64,000 nt of DNA from Haberlea rhodopensis (taxonomy: Eukaryota; Streptophyta; Magnoliopsida; Lamiales; Gesneriaceae), in the NCBI GenBank assembly GCA_907163345.1, contig CAJQUN010000015.1, positions 9,394,886 to 9,458,885 on the forward strand, given 5' to 3'. The notes beneath the pieces were generated by a model. The model ran no database searches and had not been told where the DNA came from. It worked only from the letters and a program-made list of their open reading frames with translations. A program made the translations under genes and the position numbers. Shown piece after piece: positions 10,555 to 22,367 of this stretch (positions within the stretch are counted from its first letter, which is position 1; the number at the start of each line of letters is the position of its first letter).

Positions 10555-10892
10555 TCAAATATATTCTCCTCAAATGTAATTCCCTTGTAAATAATTGTCC
10601 AATAAGAATAATCTGGCATCCCATGTGCTATATGTGAGAATGCACTTTCCATCCGAATTCTTTTAGCCACATTTGTTCATGAGCAGTGTTTGAGCAGTGT
10701 ATTTTTCCACTTTTCAGCCTTAAACTATGCACTTTCCATCATTATTTGGCTCATTTTCTTCACTTCATCGCATTTTTTTCAAATATTCATGAAACATGCA
10801 AATTAATACCAATAAATGTAATATCATTCAAGAATCACTATAAAATACTACTAGAAAACTTTGAAATACAACTGGAAAAATGAAACTTATCA

Positions 10893-12559
10893 ACTGCCCC
10901 AAACTTATCACTTGATCATCCTCGATTAAGCATTAAATCACAACGTAAAGTTCATTCTTGATACTTGAAACAAATTATTTCATGATTTGTATTATTCTAA
11001 GAAATCTCACACACATACAAAAGTTGACAATACATGTTTTCTCCTAAACCAAGCAACACATCTCAAAATCGGAATGTGTGTGTGTGCTATTGTCAATCAA
11101 AAGTTCCATGCTTAGTGCTATTGTCAATCAAAAGTTTCGTGCATATCTTCAAGTTCAAATCATGCTAATCAAATCAAAGTCAAGATTATCGTCAAGCATC
11201 TCATACACGTATTTTTCAAACACTTCTCCACTAATGTAATCACTCCCTAGACTTGAATCAAAATGACATTTTAGCTTGTACTGTTAGGCCTTTGATGTCG
11301 GTTACAAAGAAAAGATATGATAAGCACAAAGAAGAGAGTATACTTATATAAAGTTCATATTTTCGCACAATTTGAGCTTCTCTTTTTTTTTTCTAGCATT
11401 GGCCACTTTGCCCTTATTTATATACTTTTTCTCAAGGTTCTTTCTTGTCTTCTTTTCTTTTTCTCATTCATCAATCTTTTGCAATAAGCTCATTAAGATA
11501 TAACAATTCATTTGCATCGAATGACATTCATTATACTCCCTTAGGGTAAGGATAATTTTTTCATTAGGCTCGTAAGGGTAGGAATAATGAGTTTGCCAAG
11601 AATGTCGAATGAGGGTTTAATTATATGATTAGCACACACCATTCTTTTTCAATAAATCTCAAAATGGGATACTAAGGATTAATATATATCATGGTAGCTT
11701 GAAAGGCTCAAACATGTCAAAGATCGCCTAGATCATTTCCAAGTCAAGTTTTTAACTATACAATTTTGCCTCAAAGCGTCATCATAAAATAGGTTCTAGG
11801 ACTCTAAGATGCTCAAGATAAATCATCGAGTTCATAATAATTATCACTATTCAACTTGCAATCCACAAGATCATGGCTCAATGTGCTCAATATATTCCTC
11901 ATTCTTGACATGAGAGCTCAAAACAAGATATTCATGTACAAGTCCAACAATCATCAAAATTCAAGTTCATATGCATAGTGAGATCAAAATCCTGATTGAA
12001 TAGTCACTACTATAATTCATTCTTTTCTCAAGTATGAACTCATATAAAAAAAAATTTAGCCAATACTAATCGGAGGATCCAAGTGTCAATTAAGCAAACA
12101 ACATGTAGATTAAACAAGTAAAACATGCACACCACTCCCCTAAACTTAAATCAAACATTATCCTCAATGTTTAAAAGAATCAAAAGGGAAAAAGTAAACT
12201 CCCCTGATCAAGACACTTGCATGAGGGTTGATAAAGATCGACTTTTGAAAGCTCCACTACTGTAGTGGTTCATCATTCCAACTAAGTACCTAGCAAGAGA
12301 AGAGTGCAAAGAATATAGTCGACTTGAGAGATAAACAAACTAAAAACAAAAACTGAAAATAAAACAAAACTAAATAGCAAAATGATATGCTTGGGTTTCC
12401 TCCCAAGAAGCGCTGATTTCTAGTGGTCGGCTTGACCATCAGAAGCAATCATCAAATATCGGATGCCGCTCATAGTAAGTATCATATGATATCATGAATG
12501 GGTCTTCATTCAGTATGCCCTCAAGACTGGCATGATTGTAGCACTGTAGGCTTGTCGCT
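10893..12559 (-). mobile_element. Non-coding 3' internal region of element E
   Basis: It begins with a polypurine tract (minus-strand AAGTTTGGGGCAGT at 10893-10906) next to the 3' LTR. It contains the block GCGCTTCTTGGGAGGAAACC on the minus strand (near 12400), familiar from Athila/Tat derivatives downstream of gag. No reverse transcriptase, protease or integrase sequence is recognisable, so E looks non-autonomous. The last five bases are the D target duplication. Confidence 0.75.
12555..12559. repeat. TSD (left) of element D
   Basis: TCGCT, repeated at 21329-21333. Confidence 0.93.
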
Positions 12560-13344
12560 TGTAAGGACCCCCATGCCCTTAACCAGTTATTAGTGTATTA
12601 GCCCCCATACTAGTGCATACGATCATGCTATTAAAGGGAAAGTGATTACATGCAACTCTAGCATGAATACCGTCTATAAAATTCCTTTACATTAATCGTA
12701 TAATGTCTATGCTTTCCCAACATATTCCATAAAACATATGATGCACCTTTAAACATACATTAACATGCTCTCAATTCATTTTGCAGTTCATAATTAATTG
12801 CATACAACACAAATGAAGAGAGAAAGGCCCTTGCCTTCTTTATACATTCCATATACACATAATACTGCTCACATGCGAGCATCAAATAAGTAGGCGTGTA
12901 TCTAATGTATAAAGTATCATGCTCAATACCGTCGCTGGTACCTCGATCCTGGAATCACCTCAAATCTACAGCTCAAGCTCCACTCCAAGCCATCGATGTA
13001 TCTAATAATCTGTCCCAACAGAGACAGTCCCCACACGGGGTGAGCATACCAATATCCCAAATCCAACAGTCAAAATAATACAATCCATAATTTACAACAA
13101 TGTAAATACTTATGAAATACAAAATATACTCCCTGGATGGTATCATCCTCATCCGGATTCTCTGTACTGTCCCTGTTCTCAAAACAACCGAAATCATCAA
13201 ATTCACAAATGCCAGTTAATCATTACATTGATTAACGAATCCATATGATATATAACGATATCACAACTATAATATCAAATCATTAAGCAATGATCATGTT
13301 TATCCCATTTATCTCATTTATGGTTCTATAGTTCTATCTCATTG

Positions 13345-13465
13345 ATCGCTCTACCCTAGCGGCATTTCATTCTCACGCATGCTCAACAGCAGTGGCGTCA
13401 CAATTGATGTTCGCTCAAAGGTGACAACATCTCAATCATTGCTCGCTCAAAAGCGGCACCATATA
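13345..13465. repeat. Short CGCT/AGCG array, left D LTR
   Basis: Three to four imperfect units including GCTCGCTCAAAAGCGGC, in predicted intron 2. Confidence 0.75.
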
Positions 13466-13586
13466 ATTCCCAATGTATATATGTCCATTCATAGTGATTA
13501 CCATAAACCATGCAATTCAATATACATTTATTGTAATATAGTGTACCATGCACCCACAATTGCAATTACAATAAAGGGCCATGCTC

Positions 13587-13601
13587 GTACGTCATACGTA
13601 C
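13587..13601 (-). promoter_or_regulatory. Inverted repeat at predicted 5' splice site, left D LTR
   Basis: GTACGT-CAT-ACGTAC with perfect arms. The right D LTR (19992-20006) has GTACGC in one arm. Confidence 0.55.
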
Positions 13602-14005
13602 CTTAAGTCTCCGCAGCCCAAGCCAAACCTTGCTTGAATCCCATTCCTCAAGAAGTATGTGCTAAAACACAAATAATTCACAATCAAACATAAGCATGCA
13701 ACCACGTGCCCAAGCACGTTCATAGCTCCCAATCATATCGTCAATCCATGACAATTACCAAAATAAAGGCCCCCCCCGGCTAAGCATGCATAATACCCAA
13801 AATATACCGTTTAGCAAGTTTAAAAGATAACCAAGAATTCAACCGGGAATTTCGTTTTATTAAACTTTGGCCTCAACCAATCTATTTTAAAAGTATAGCA
13901 TTCCCATTGGAATGTAGACATTGCCCCGGAAATGGCCCCTTTAAACCTCGGTTCCAAAATCCCGACATTTTCCAAAAATTTCAAAAAAAACAAATTCCTT
14001 CGGGT

Positions 14006-14219
14006 GGCGATCAATCGCCACCTTTATAGCGATCGATCGCCACACTCCAGTGGCCAACCAGTGCCTTCTCACGATCGATTGCCAATCCTCGCGATCGATC
14101 GCCAACCCGCTCGCGATCAATCGCCGAGACCTCGCGATCGATCGCCAGCATTGTTCATCGCCTTCAAAAATTGGACTGCTCGTCGCGATCGATCGCTACC
14201 CCTCGGCGATCGATCGCCA
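14006..14219. repeat. CGATCGATCG palindrome cluster, left D LTR
   Basis: Eight motifs, three with an A or T substitution in the second half. One motif plus spacer (about 20 bases near 14070-14090) is absent from the right LTR. Confidence 0.93.
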
Positions 14220-14951
14220 CCTGCGATTTTATGAAAAATTCGAGCTTTCATGGTGTTTTTGACACCCAAACTCAAAACCAACACCCCCTACACCACCAAC
14301 ACCTCAAATACAACATTTAAACTCCATAAAAACACTAAAATCAACATTTTAGATTTTAACCCAAAACCCCCAAACACAAATCCAACCCAAAAGCTCAACC
14401 ATAACACACCATATCACTATCAAATCGAAGACAATGACGAGGGGGGGTAGAAACTTACCAACTTATCTTCGAGAAATCCGGCTCCTAGGACGAGCCTCCA
14501 TCGATTTTGCCCATCAAAGGGAAAGGGGAAGGGTTTGGGGTGAGAGAGTGGCGTGAGGGAGAGGAGAGGAGAGGAATGTATTCCGAATGACGGAATCCCG
14601 AGTCCAACAGGTATATATAGCAAAAATGCCCCAAAATACCAATACCTCCACAAATACATCATGATTCATTAAAAATTATCTGTTTTCAAAAACTCTCTCT
14701 CCAACATCAAATCCCCGTACAGACCCCAACATAAGGCACCCCGGACTCCAAGTCCCACTAAAAACCCAACTCATAGGTTTTCCACTAAAATGAGAATATA
14801 ATCTCAACCTTTGGATCCAACGGTCCCAAATGCCCGATTTAACAACCTCGGGAGACCCAACATAGCAATTAATTCCTAATTGCCACAATTAAAAATCCAT
14901 CAAGGATTAATACCACACCGGGATTAACACCATTAATCCCCGGACATCACA

Positions 14952-17540
14952 ATTATCCCCCACTAATAAAATTTCGTCCTCGAAATTGCACCGGTGTACT
15001 CCACGTAACACCAGGACTACACAAACAAAACAAGGCCATGACCCCGATTCTGAACCACATTAGAATCTAATTAACAACTGCGAGAATACCAGTCTCGCAC
15101 CAAGCCCTAAAATAGAGCAGACGCCAAAATCCATACAAACCCAAAAATAACAACATACCTCGATGTGAATCGTCCCAGAAGTCAGTCCACCACCACTACA
15201 AATCAACCAAAACTCCCTTAGTTCTGACATAAATGTCATTCCGTGATATTCGTCACTTGCCCACGATGCTTGACACACATCGTCATGATGGGGACCACTA
15301 GTATACAACAGTATACTCACAGAAAATCCGGTTTTCGCTTTCCAGCCCATCTCCTCCAAAGGAGTAGTTGCAACATTTGCAACCCGGATCGGGTGACCCA
15401 CGGTCACTGATCCACACAAAACACATCACTACAGATGTCTACAACCATGTGTTCCAAGAAATCCCATCTTGGTCCAAAAACACACTATCGAGACTCCACA
15501 ATGTCTCAAGTTCCATAGGGGACATGTAAGACAATCAATTGTATTCCCACATACGTGTCAACCATGACACTAAACAAATCCGAATCCTGGCCACCCCTCA
15601 TTTATCCTGGGATTCAACAATCCTAGAACAGGGAGGCTATCGAATCGACCAGCAAGAATTACCACGGTCATAAAACACGACAAGTCCTCACAAGGGAAGT
15701 CAAACGGACCTCACGATTATTCTTCAGATTACATTGTGCCATCGAGATTACCAATCTCAAATTGTCATAATCTCCCACCGGAGATTCATCAAACCAAGCA
15801 CACTAAACCAACGTTCAACAAGGAACGAAATAGAGTTGGCATTCGTATACACACACGGCATACATGCCCATACACCAACACAACCTGCATACTCAATACA
15901 ATAGACTCGGGTATCTTCAATCATACCCAAATCCCAAAACCAACTGTCAAACCTAGATTATTATCACCCCACAGGAGAATGATGGTTGACAAACCAAAAC
16001 CAAAGGGTGTGATTTCAACATCAACACCACACGAACCAAAACAACGAATCTCCTAAAAGATTCAATCGACAGGCTTATCAATACCACCTTTCCCACAAGG
16101 AAAATGTCATGAACTCATGACTCTCCAACTTCGAACCACCGTTCGGAAACCTGGATATATCTACCAAAACATAACACGGAACCAAAAGTACGCAATTGGT
16201 TCAAATAGTGCATCAAAGCCTATTACCAAAACAAAACCCGTATACGCCATGTATACGCAAACTAGAGATGCTCTGAACCGATGCTATAGTACTCCACAAA
16301 CTCGAGCATTTCCCCGGAGACGTCTCCTCGAACGTCATACCGAAAGTATGAGGCCATCACTTAGTCCAACACGAGTAGGGCTTACCCCGGTTGATTCTCA
16401 ATCAGCCCTCAACCAATACTGGCTGTCTCCATGACAGCGCCATCTAAATTCTCCAAGAGATAAAATCGGTATAGTAGTGTTACCCCACTAGCTATATCTC
16501 ACAATTTCATTTGTGATCCCCGTTGCATTCTACATGCAAGGATGCTCAACCAGAGCTAATAACGACTTGTTGATACTCACGTTGGTATTACCAACAAAAT
16601 TGAGTTGTCCCAATACAAGTCCCTCAAAACAAAAGACGTATAAACGTTCTCGTGAGGTGTCACATGCCTCAAACATCATGCTACAAAGGGACAATCAAAA
16701 GCCTGCCAATAATCTTCATCGTATCATCATACGATTCACCAAACTCGGTCCCAACGTGCAGTATAATGGCTCCAACAAGCACACTATATCATTACCACGA
16801 TATCTGGCTAGCAAAGCGCTGCCTCCATAGGCTCATATCAAGCCCACCAACAAGCCATACGTTCCATCTCGGTATGCCATACCGTAAAAACTGTTAGAGT
16901 AGTGGGTCATCACCCATTATATCTCCAATACCAATGCACAAAGGACATCCCAGTGTCCTTGCTCAACCACGAAGTAATCCTAATCCATTAGAACTTATCC
17001 CACACCCTCAGGGTGGGTGTGACCATGCCTACCATATGCCACCTTGCCATAAGCAAGTAGTTTCCTCACAACTACTCCTATTACCAGTTACTTGGCTTAA
17101 TCATTCCAACGAGTACACCCAAAGGTACCACTACTCGTGAAATATAGACTTCAAATATGTGTTGCGGTACAATTCCTGTACGGCGCACCCAACAATTCTT
17201 CGGGCAGCCTGCTCGTCATAATGGTATCGTCAACTAGTGACCCAGACACTATCCTGTGTTCGCCATCGGTACCCAACTATGTAACCAAATACATATACAT
17301 AAATGCATTAATCATCAAAACGACGCTACACGTCTACATAGAGCATCCACTATGTCATCGTCATCCCGTGAAGGTACCTGTCAACATATGACATTCGAAA
17401 TAACACCGTCGACTTGTGACGGTATATGTCGATACACGACGTCCATAGTCTCATCGTCAAACACATGACATCATAAGTAATCAACGCATGATATCCACAA
17501 TAATGCTAAATAAACAGTAATATGCCATACCTCATTGCTA
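14952..17540 (-). other. Internal region of element D, no readable genes
   Basis: About 2.6 kb follow the polypurine tract (minus-strand AGTGGGGGATAAT at 14952-14964). Short open frames exist in all directions, none with a recognisable domain. A few words, such as GCATCAAAGCC near 16210, also occur in the integrase part of element R in the same order. That would fit a very decayed pol, but this is weak. Confidence 0.5.
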
Positions 17541-17544
17541 ACAA

Positions 17545-18480
17545 TATAGCGGCATACATGTCTCCGTCGTCTAACAGTGGTACTCAATCAGCACCCATCG
17601 CTCGTAGGTGGCGTAATCCAGCGTCATGTACATAGCGGCATAACCCGTCGCTATAGAATCAGTGGCATAATCCCTCGTCATAGAGTCAGCGGCATAAAAC
17701 ATCGCTATAGATATCTGGCGGCATGAACCATCGCCATAGATGTAGCGGAATGAACCATCGCTATGAACACCCGGCGGCATGAACCATCGCCAATAGAATA
17801 GCGGAATGAACCATCGCTATGAATACCCGGCGGCATATACCATCGCCAATAGAATAGCGGAATGAACCATCGCTATGAATATCCGGCGGCATAAACCATC
17901 GCCAATAGAATAGCGGAATGAACCATCGCTGTGAATACCCGGCGACATGAACCCTCGCCAATAGAATAGCGGAATGAACCATCGCTATGAATACCCGGCG
18001 GCATGAACCATCGCCAATAGAATAGCCGATCCCTAGTCATTGTTACGGTAGTGTATTTTAATGCCCCTCGCTCAAATGCGACATGCGGCACTCCCACCCC
18101 TCGCTTTGCATATAGGCGGCATAGAATAACCTTGCTTCAATGGACATGCGGCGCTCCCACCCCTCGCTTCACATTTTAGCGGCAAATATTCTTTCCTCGC
18201 CTCATATGATAACCACGCTTCAATGTGACATGCGACGCTCCCACCCCTCGCTTCACATTTTAGCGGCACAAAACAAACAAATAGTGGCAAGCATTTAAAA
18301 TCATCACTCATCCATAACAATGACTCATGGGATATTCACCAAGTATTCCATCTATACCTGCAACACAAGCATATTCCATATCCCAATATACATCATTATG
18401 AGTGTATTTTAATGCACCTCGCTCAAATGCGACATGCGGCACTCCCATACCTCGCTTCAACATTTGGCGGCAGCGCATTA
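17545..18480. repeat. Long hairpin array in the leader of element D
   Basis: Between about 17740 and 18030 a unit of roughly 56 bases repeats in tandem. It contains CATCGCTATGAATACCCGGC and CATCGCCAATAGAATAGCGG, so two hairpin-like words alternate. From 18040 the array continues with CTCGCT...AGCGGC units as in LTR A. Confidence 0.9.
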
Positions 18481-18540
18481 AAATCATCACTCCATTGTAC
18501 ACATGCAACCACAATGCATAAACCATGATGTATATAAAAT

Positions 18541-18964
18541 GCAGGTTACCGTCTCGTGTCTTTCAACCCTGGCGTTAGCCTTTCGCGTCATAGTGTCCCT
18601 ACAGGAAGAACCCAAACCATGAGCATACGATTTCCATATTCACCACAATATGATTATAATGAGTAAATGCATAAACTATGAGTACAAAGTACTTCATGTA
18701 TCCCGATGCATTTCAAAATGCTCCCTTTGGCTGTCCCAATGTCACAACTCACAATCATAATCAACAGATTACATTATGATTCTATAGATGTCATGACATA
18801 TAATTGTCTTACTATGATCGCATATCACAAATGCACATAAGCAAAATAGTTGTGTCACACAACACTAATTACTATCATGCATAAATATGTGCTACCCATC
18901 CCTATCAGCGTGTTCCAGGCCTCCAACAGTCCCGAAGAGCTAACCACTACTCTGATAACACTAA
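18541..18964 (-). other. Leader of element D with duplicated intron-like module
   Basis: On the minus strand, starting from the PBS, there is intron-like sequence ending CCTGTAG, a mini-exon of about 50 bases ending GAGACG, and a donor GTAACCTGC followed by the array. The same order is kept in element C. Confidence 0.55.
18949..18960 (-). other. Altered PBS of element D
   Basis: The minus-strand sequence TGTTATCAGAGT differs from TGGTATCAGAGC at two positions. This may be decay after insertion or reduced primer use. Confidence 0.7.
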
Positions 18965-19744
18965 TGTAAGGACCCCCATGCCCTTAACCCGTTATTGGTG
19001 TATTAACCCCCATACTTAGTGCATACGATCATGTTATTAAAGGGAAAAGTGATTACATGCAACTCTAGCATGAATACCGTCTATAAAATTCCTTTACATT
19101 AATCGTATAATGTCTATGCTTTCCCAACATATTCCATAAAACATATGATGCACCTTTAAACATACATTAACATGATCTCAATTCATTTTGCAGTTCATAA
19201 TTAATTGCATACAACACAAATGAAGAGAGAAAGGCCCTTGCCTTCTTTATACATTCCATATACACATAATACTGCTCACATGCGAGCATCAAATAAGTAG
19301 GCGTGTATCTAATGTATAAAGTATCATGCTTAATACAATCGCTGGTACCTCGATCCTGGAATCACCTCAAATCTACAGCTCGAGCTCAACTCCAAGCCAT
19401 CGATGTACCTAATAACCTGTCCCAACAAAGATAGTCCCCACACGGGGTGAGCATACCAATATCCCAAATCCAACAGTCAAAATAATACAATCCATAATTT
19501 ACAACAATGTAAATACTTATGAAATACAAAATATACTCCCTGGATGGTATCATCCTCATCCGGGATTCTCTGTACTGTCCCTGTTCTCAAAACAACCGAA
19601 ATCATCAAATTCCCAAATGCCAGTTAATCATTACATTGATTAACGAATCCATATGATATATATCGATATCACAACTATAATATCAAATCATTAAGCAATG
19701 ATCATGTTTATCCCATTTATCTCATTTATGGTTCTATAGTTCTA

Positions 19745-19862
19745 TCTCATTGCTCGCTCCACCCTAGCGGCATTTCATTCTCACGCATGCTCAATAGCAG
19801 TGGCACAATTGATGTTCGTTCAAAGGCGACAACATCTCAATCATTGCTAGCTCAAAAGCGGC
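19745..19862. repeat. Short CGCT/AGCG array, right D LTR
   Basis: Counterpart of 13345-13465 with a few substitutions and one small deletion. Confidence 0.75.
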
Positions 19863-20407
19863 ACCATATAATTCCCAATGTATATATGTCCATTCATAGT
19901 GATTACCATAAACCATGCAATTCAATATATATTTATTGTAATATAGCGTACCATGCACTCACAATTGCAATTACAATAAAGGGCCATGCTCGTACGCCAT
20001 ACGTACCTTAAGTCTCCGCAGCCCAAGCCAAACCTTGCTGGAATCCCATTCCTCAAGAAGTATGTGCTAAAACACAAATAATTCACAATCAAACATAAGC
20101 ATGCAACCACGTGCCCAAGCACGTTCATAGCTCCCAATCATATCGTCAATCCATGACGATTACCAAAATAAAAGCCCCCCGGCTAAGCATGCATAATACC
20201 CAAAATATACCGTTTAGCAAGTTTAAAAGATAACCAAGAATTCAACCGGGAATTCCGTTTATGAAACTTTGGCCTCAACCAATCTATTTTAAATGTATAG
20301 CATTCCCATTGGAATGTAGACATTGCCCCGGAAACCGCCCCTTTAAACCTTGGTTCCAAAATCCCGACATTTTCCAAAAATTTCAAAAAAAACAAATTCC
20401 TTCGGGT

Positions 20408-20600
20408 GGCGATCGATCGCCACCTTTATAGCGATCGATCGCCACACTCCAGTGGCCAACCAGTGCCTTCTCGCGATCGATCGCCAACCCGCTCACGATC
20501 GATCGCCAAGACCTCGCGATCGATCGACATCACTGTTCATCGCCTTCAAAAATTGGACTGCTCGTCGCGATCGATCGCTACCCCTCGGCGATCGCTCGCC
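20408..20600. repeat. CGATCGATCG palindrome cluster, right D LTR
   Basis: Seven motifs; one fewer than in the left LTR. Confidence 0.93.
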
Positions 20601-21328
20601 ACCTGCGATTTTCTGAAAAATTCGAGCTTTCATGGTGTTTTTGACACCCAAACTCAAAACCAACACCCCCAACACCACCAACACCTCAAATACAACATTT
20701 AAACTCCATAAAAACACTAAAATCAACATTTTAGATTTTAACCCAAAACCCCCAAACACAAATCCAACCCAAAAGCTCAACCATAACACACCATATCACT
20801 ATCAAATCGAAGACAATGACGAGGGGGGGAAACTTACCAACTTATCTTCGAGAAATCTGGCTCCTAGGACGAGCCTCCATCGATTTTGCCCATCAAAGGG
20901 AAAGGGGAAGGGTTTGGGGTGAGAGAGTGGCGTGAGGGAGAGGAGAGGAGAGGAATGGATTCCGAATGACGTAATCCCGAGTCCAACTGGTATATATAGA
21001 AAAATGCCCCAAAATACCAATACCTCCACAAATACATCATGATTCATTAAAAATCATTTGTTTTCAAAAACTCTCTCTCCAACATCAAATCCCCAACAGG
21101 CCCCAACATAAGGCACCCCGAACTCCAAGTCCCACTAAAAACCCAACTCATAGGTTTTCCACCAAAATGAGAATATAATCTCAACCTTTGGATCCAATGG
21201 TCCCAGATGCCCGATTTAACAACCTCGGGAGACCCAACACCGCAATTAATTCCTAATTGCCACAACTAAAAATCCATCAAGGATTAATACCACACCGGGA
21301 TTAACACCATTAATCCCCGGACATCACA

Positions 21329-21333
21329 TCGCT
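21329..21333. repeat. TSD (right) of element D
   Basis: TCGCT, matching 12555-12559. Confidence 0.93.
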
Positions 21334-22258
21334 CAAACAACATTCTTTGAGTGGTAGGAATGGGAAAAGGTTTCTACGCTTGGGTTGATATCGTGAAGGA
21401 TGTAGTGTGGTAAAGTTGGCATCGATGGGTAGAAAGGATCCACATATGGCATAAAATACGTCCTCATCGATGGGTGCTCATCATCATGTTCGAAAATCTC
21501 CTCCTTCAACATCACTCTTGGCTCGTCTTCCCATATGATCTCCTCGGTTGACTTTTCCACTGTGGGCTCAATCAGTTCAAGAGGCTCAACTTCTGATAAT
21601 TCTTCCACACGAGTAGGAACATTCCCCCAAACTTGATTAGTTGAGCGATCATCATCATGTAACCAGGCCAGATTTGTAGATCTCGTATCCTCCTCTTGGC
21701 TGCTCATTGAAATGGTTTCCACAAGGATTGCTAATTGCTGCTCTAGGTGATATATAAAATTGGTCTTGTTTTCTAAACATTGCTCAGTTGATGCCATAAA
21801 TCTAAGTAACATATCCTCTGATTGAGCCATTACTTCTGCAGAACTATCTCTTTTCTCTTCATGATGCTCGAATGGTTGGTTTACAAGATGAGGGTAGTGA
21901 GGCTCTGGTGGATATTGGTAACTCCAACCTTGTAGAGAAGGATCTCAATGCTAGTGGTAATCGAAGTCCGCCATATCATTGAATAAGTGCAATCCACTGA
22001 CTTCAACTCTTTCAAACCGGGGACTACCGGTTGCCAAAGCTCCATTCAATACCCATCCTTGTGTCTCCGCGTCCAATCCATTGTAGAAACTTTGCAAGTG
22101 AGTATAGTTCAAAAAGTCATGATACTGAAAAGTGGTTGCCAAATTGTTGAATCTCTCACACGCTGCATTGAATGGCTCTGAAGGTTGTTGGACAAAGCTT
22201 GTGAAGACTTGTTGATGAAGCATCTCCAAGTACCTCACAAGATAAGAAAAATAAAATA
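21333..22258 (-). pseudogene. gag: Athila/Tat-type gag of element E, broken by two stops
   Basis: One reading frame runs from about 22258 down to a stop at 21333-21335. It is interrupted only by a TAG and a TGA just after ADFDYH (around 21945-21953). The first part has the Athila/Tat gag pattern: a WERF-like CERFNNL, then FYNGLDAETQ, then NGALATG. The second part is acidic and contains ENKTNFIYHLEQQLAIL, which recalls the conserved NLE-Q-G-L segment of this gag C-terminus. An upstream in-frame stop at 22260-22262 shows that the normal N-terminus is missing. Gag would form the particle. No pol follows, so E depended on other elements. Assignment to Athila/Tat is by motif memory only. Confidence 0.65.
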
Positions 22259-22348
22259 ATTAAAATATATATTTTTTGAATTAAATATATATAAAGGAAA
22301 AATGGTTAAAATACAGTCAAATAATCTCGTATGATATTACTAAAGTTA

Positions 22349-22367
22349 ATCCCCGGCAACGGCGCCA
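22349..22367 (-). other. PBS of element E, tRNA-Asp type
   Basis: On the minus strand TGGCGCCGTTGCCGGGGAT, the sequence usual for Athila/Tat elements and complementary to the 3' end of tRNA-Asp. It lies a few bases from the LTR. Confidence 0.88.

Larger units (their letters stand above)
7277..10892 (-). mobile_element. 3' LTR of element E, truncated, with solo LTR G nested
   Basis: From 7277 the sequence follows the E 5' LTR from about 22934, with many small differences. It ends in ACTTATCA at 10892; Tat-type LTRs typically begin TGATAAG when read on the coding strand. The first roughly 560 bases are missing at the junction with element C. Removing G (8085-10549) and one TSD copy restores continuity with 23737 onward. 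A polypurine tract follows at 10893-10906. Confidence 0.88.
12560..14951 (-). mobile_element. 3' LTR of element D (left)
   Basis: 2392 bases, TGTAAGGACC...GGACATCACA. Predicted intron 1 is 13662-14458 (donor TTG|GTAAGT, a consensus plant donor; acceptor TTTTAG|CACAT) and holds the palindrome cluster. Predicted intron 2 is 13010-13601 (donor GTACGT, acceptor GGGACAG|ATTA) and holds the short hairpin array near 13345-13465. Confidence 0.92.
12560..21328 (-). mobile_element. Element D, complete non-autonomous gypsy-type element
   Basis: The 8769-base element has two LTRs, TG...CA ends and a perfect TCGCT duplication, and is inserted in the body of element E. The PBS lies beside the right LTR, so the element runs right to left. 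The internal 4 kb has no readable gag or pol; a few stretches recall pol at the nucleotide level but not convincingly. It must therefore have been mobilised by proteins from relatives. The leader carries a long hairpin array and a duplicated intron-like module. Confidence 0.93.
18965..21328 (-). mobile_element. 5' LTR of element D (right)
   Basis: 2364 bases, collinear with 12560-14951 but with many substitutions and one missing palindrome unit. It is visibly older by LTR divergence than element R. Predicted intron 1 is 20067-20837 (donor GTAAGT). Confidence 0.92.

Noticed and set aside
15060..15419. 119-residue frame in the body of D
   Set aside because: No recognisable domain, no counterpart in relatives seen here; probably chance.
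17571..18097. Repeating peptide with VHSAILLA/RRVFIAM-like units
   Set aside because: A by-product of the 56-base tandem array in the leader of D; no start context and frames switch between units.
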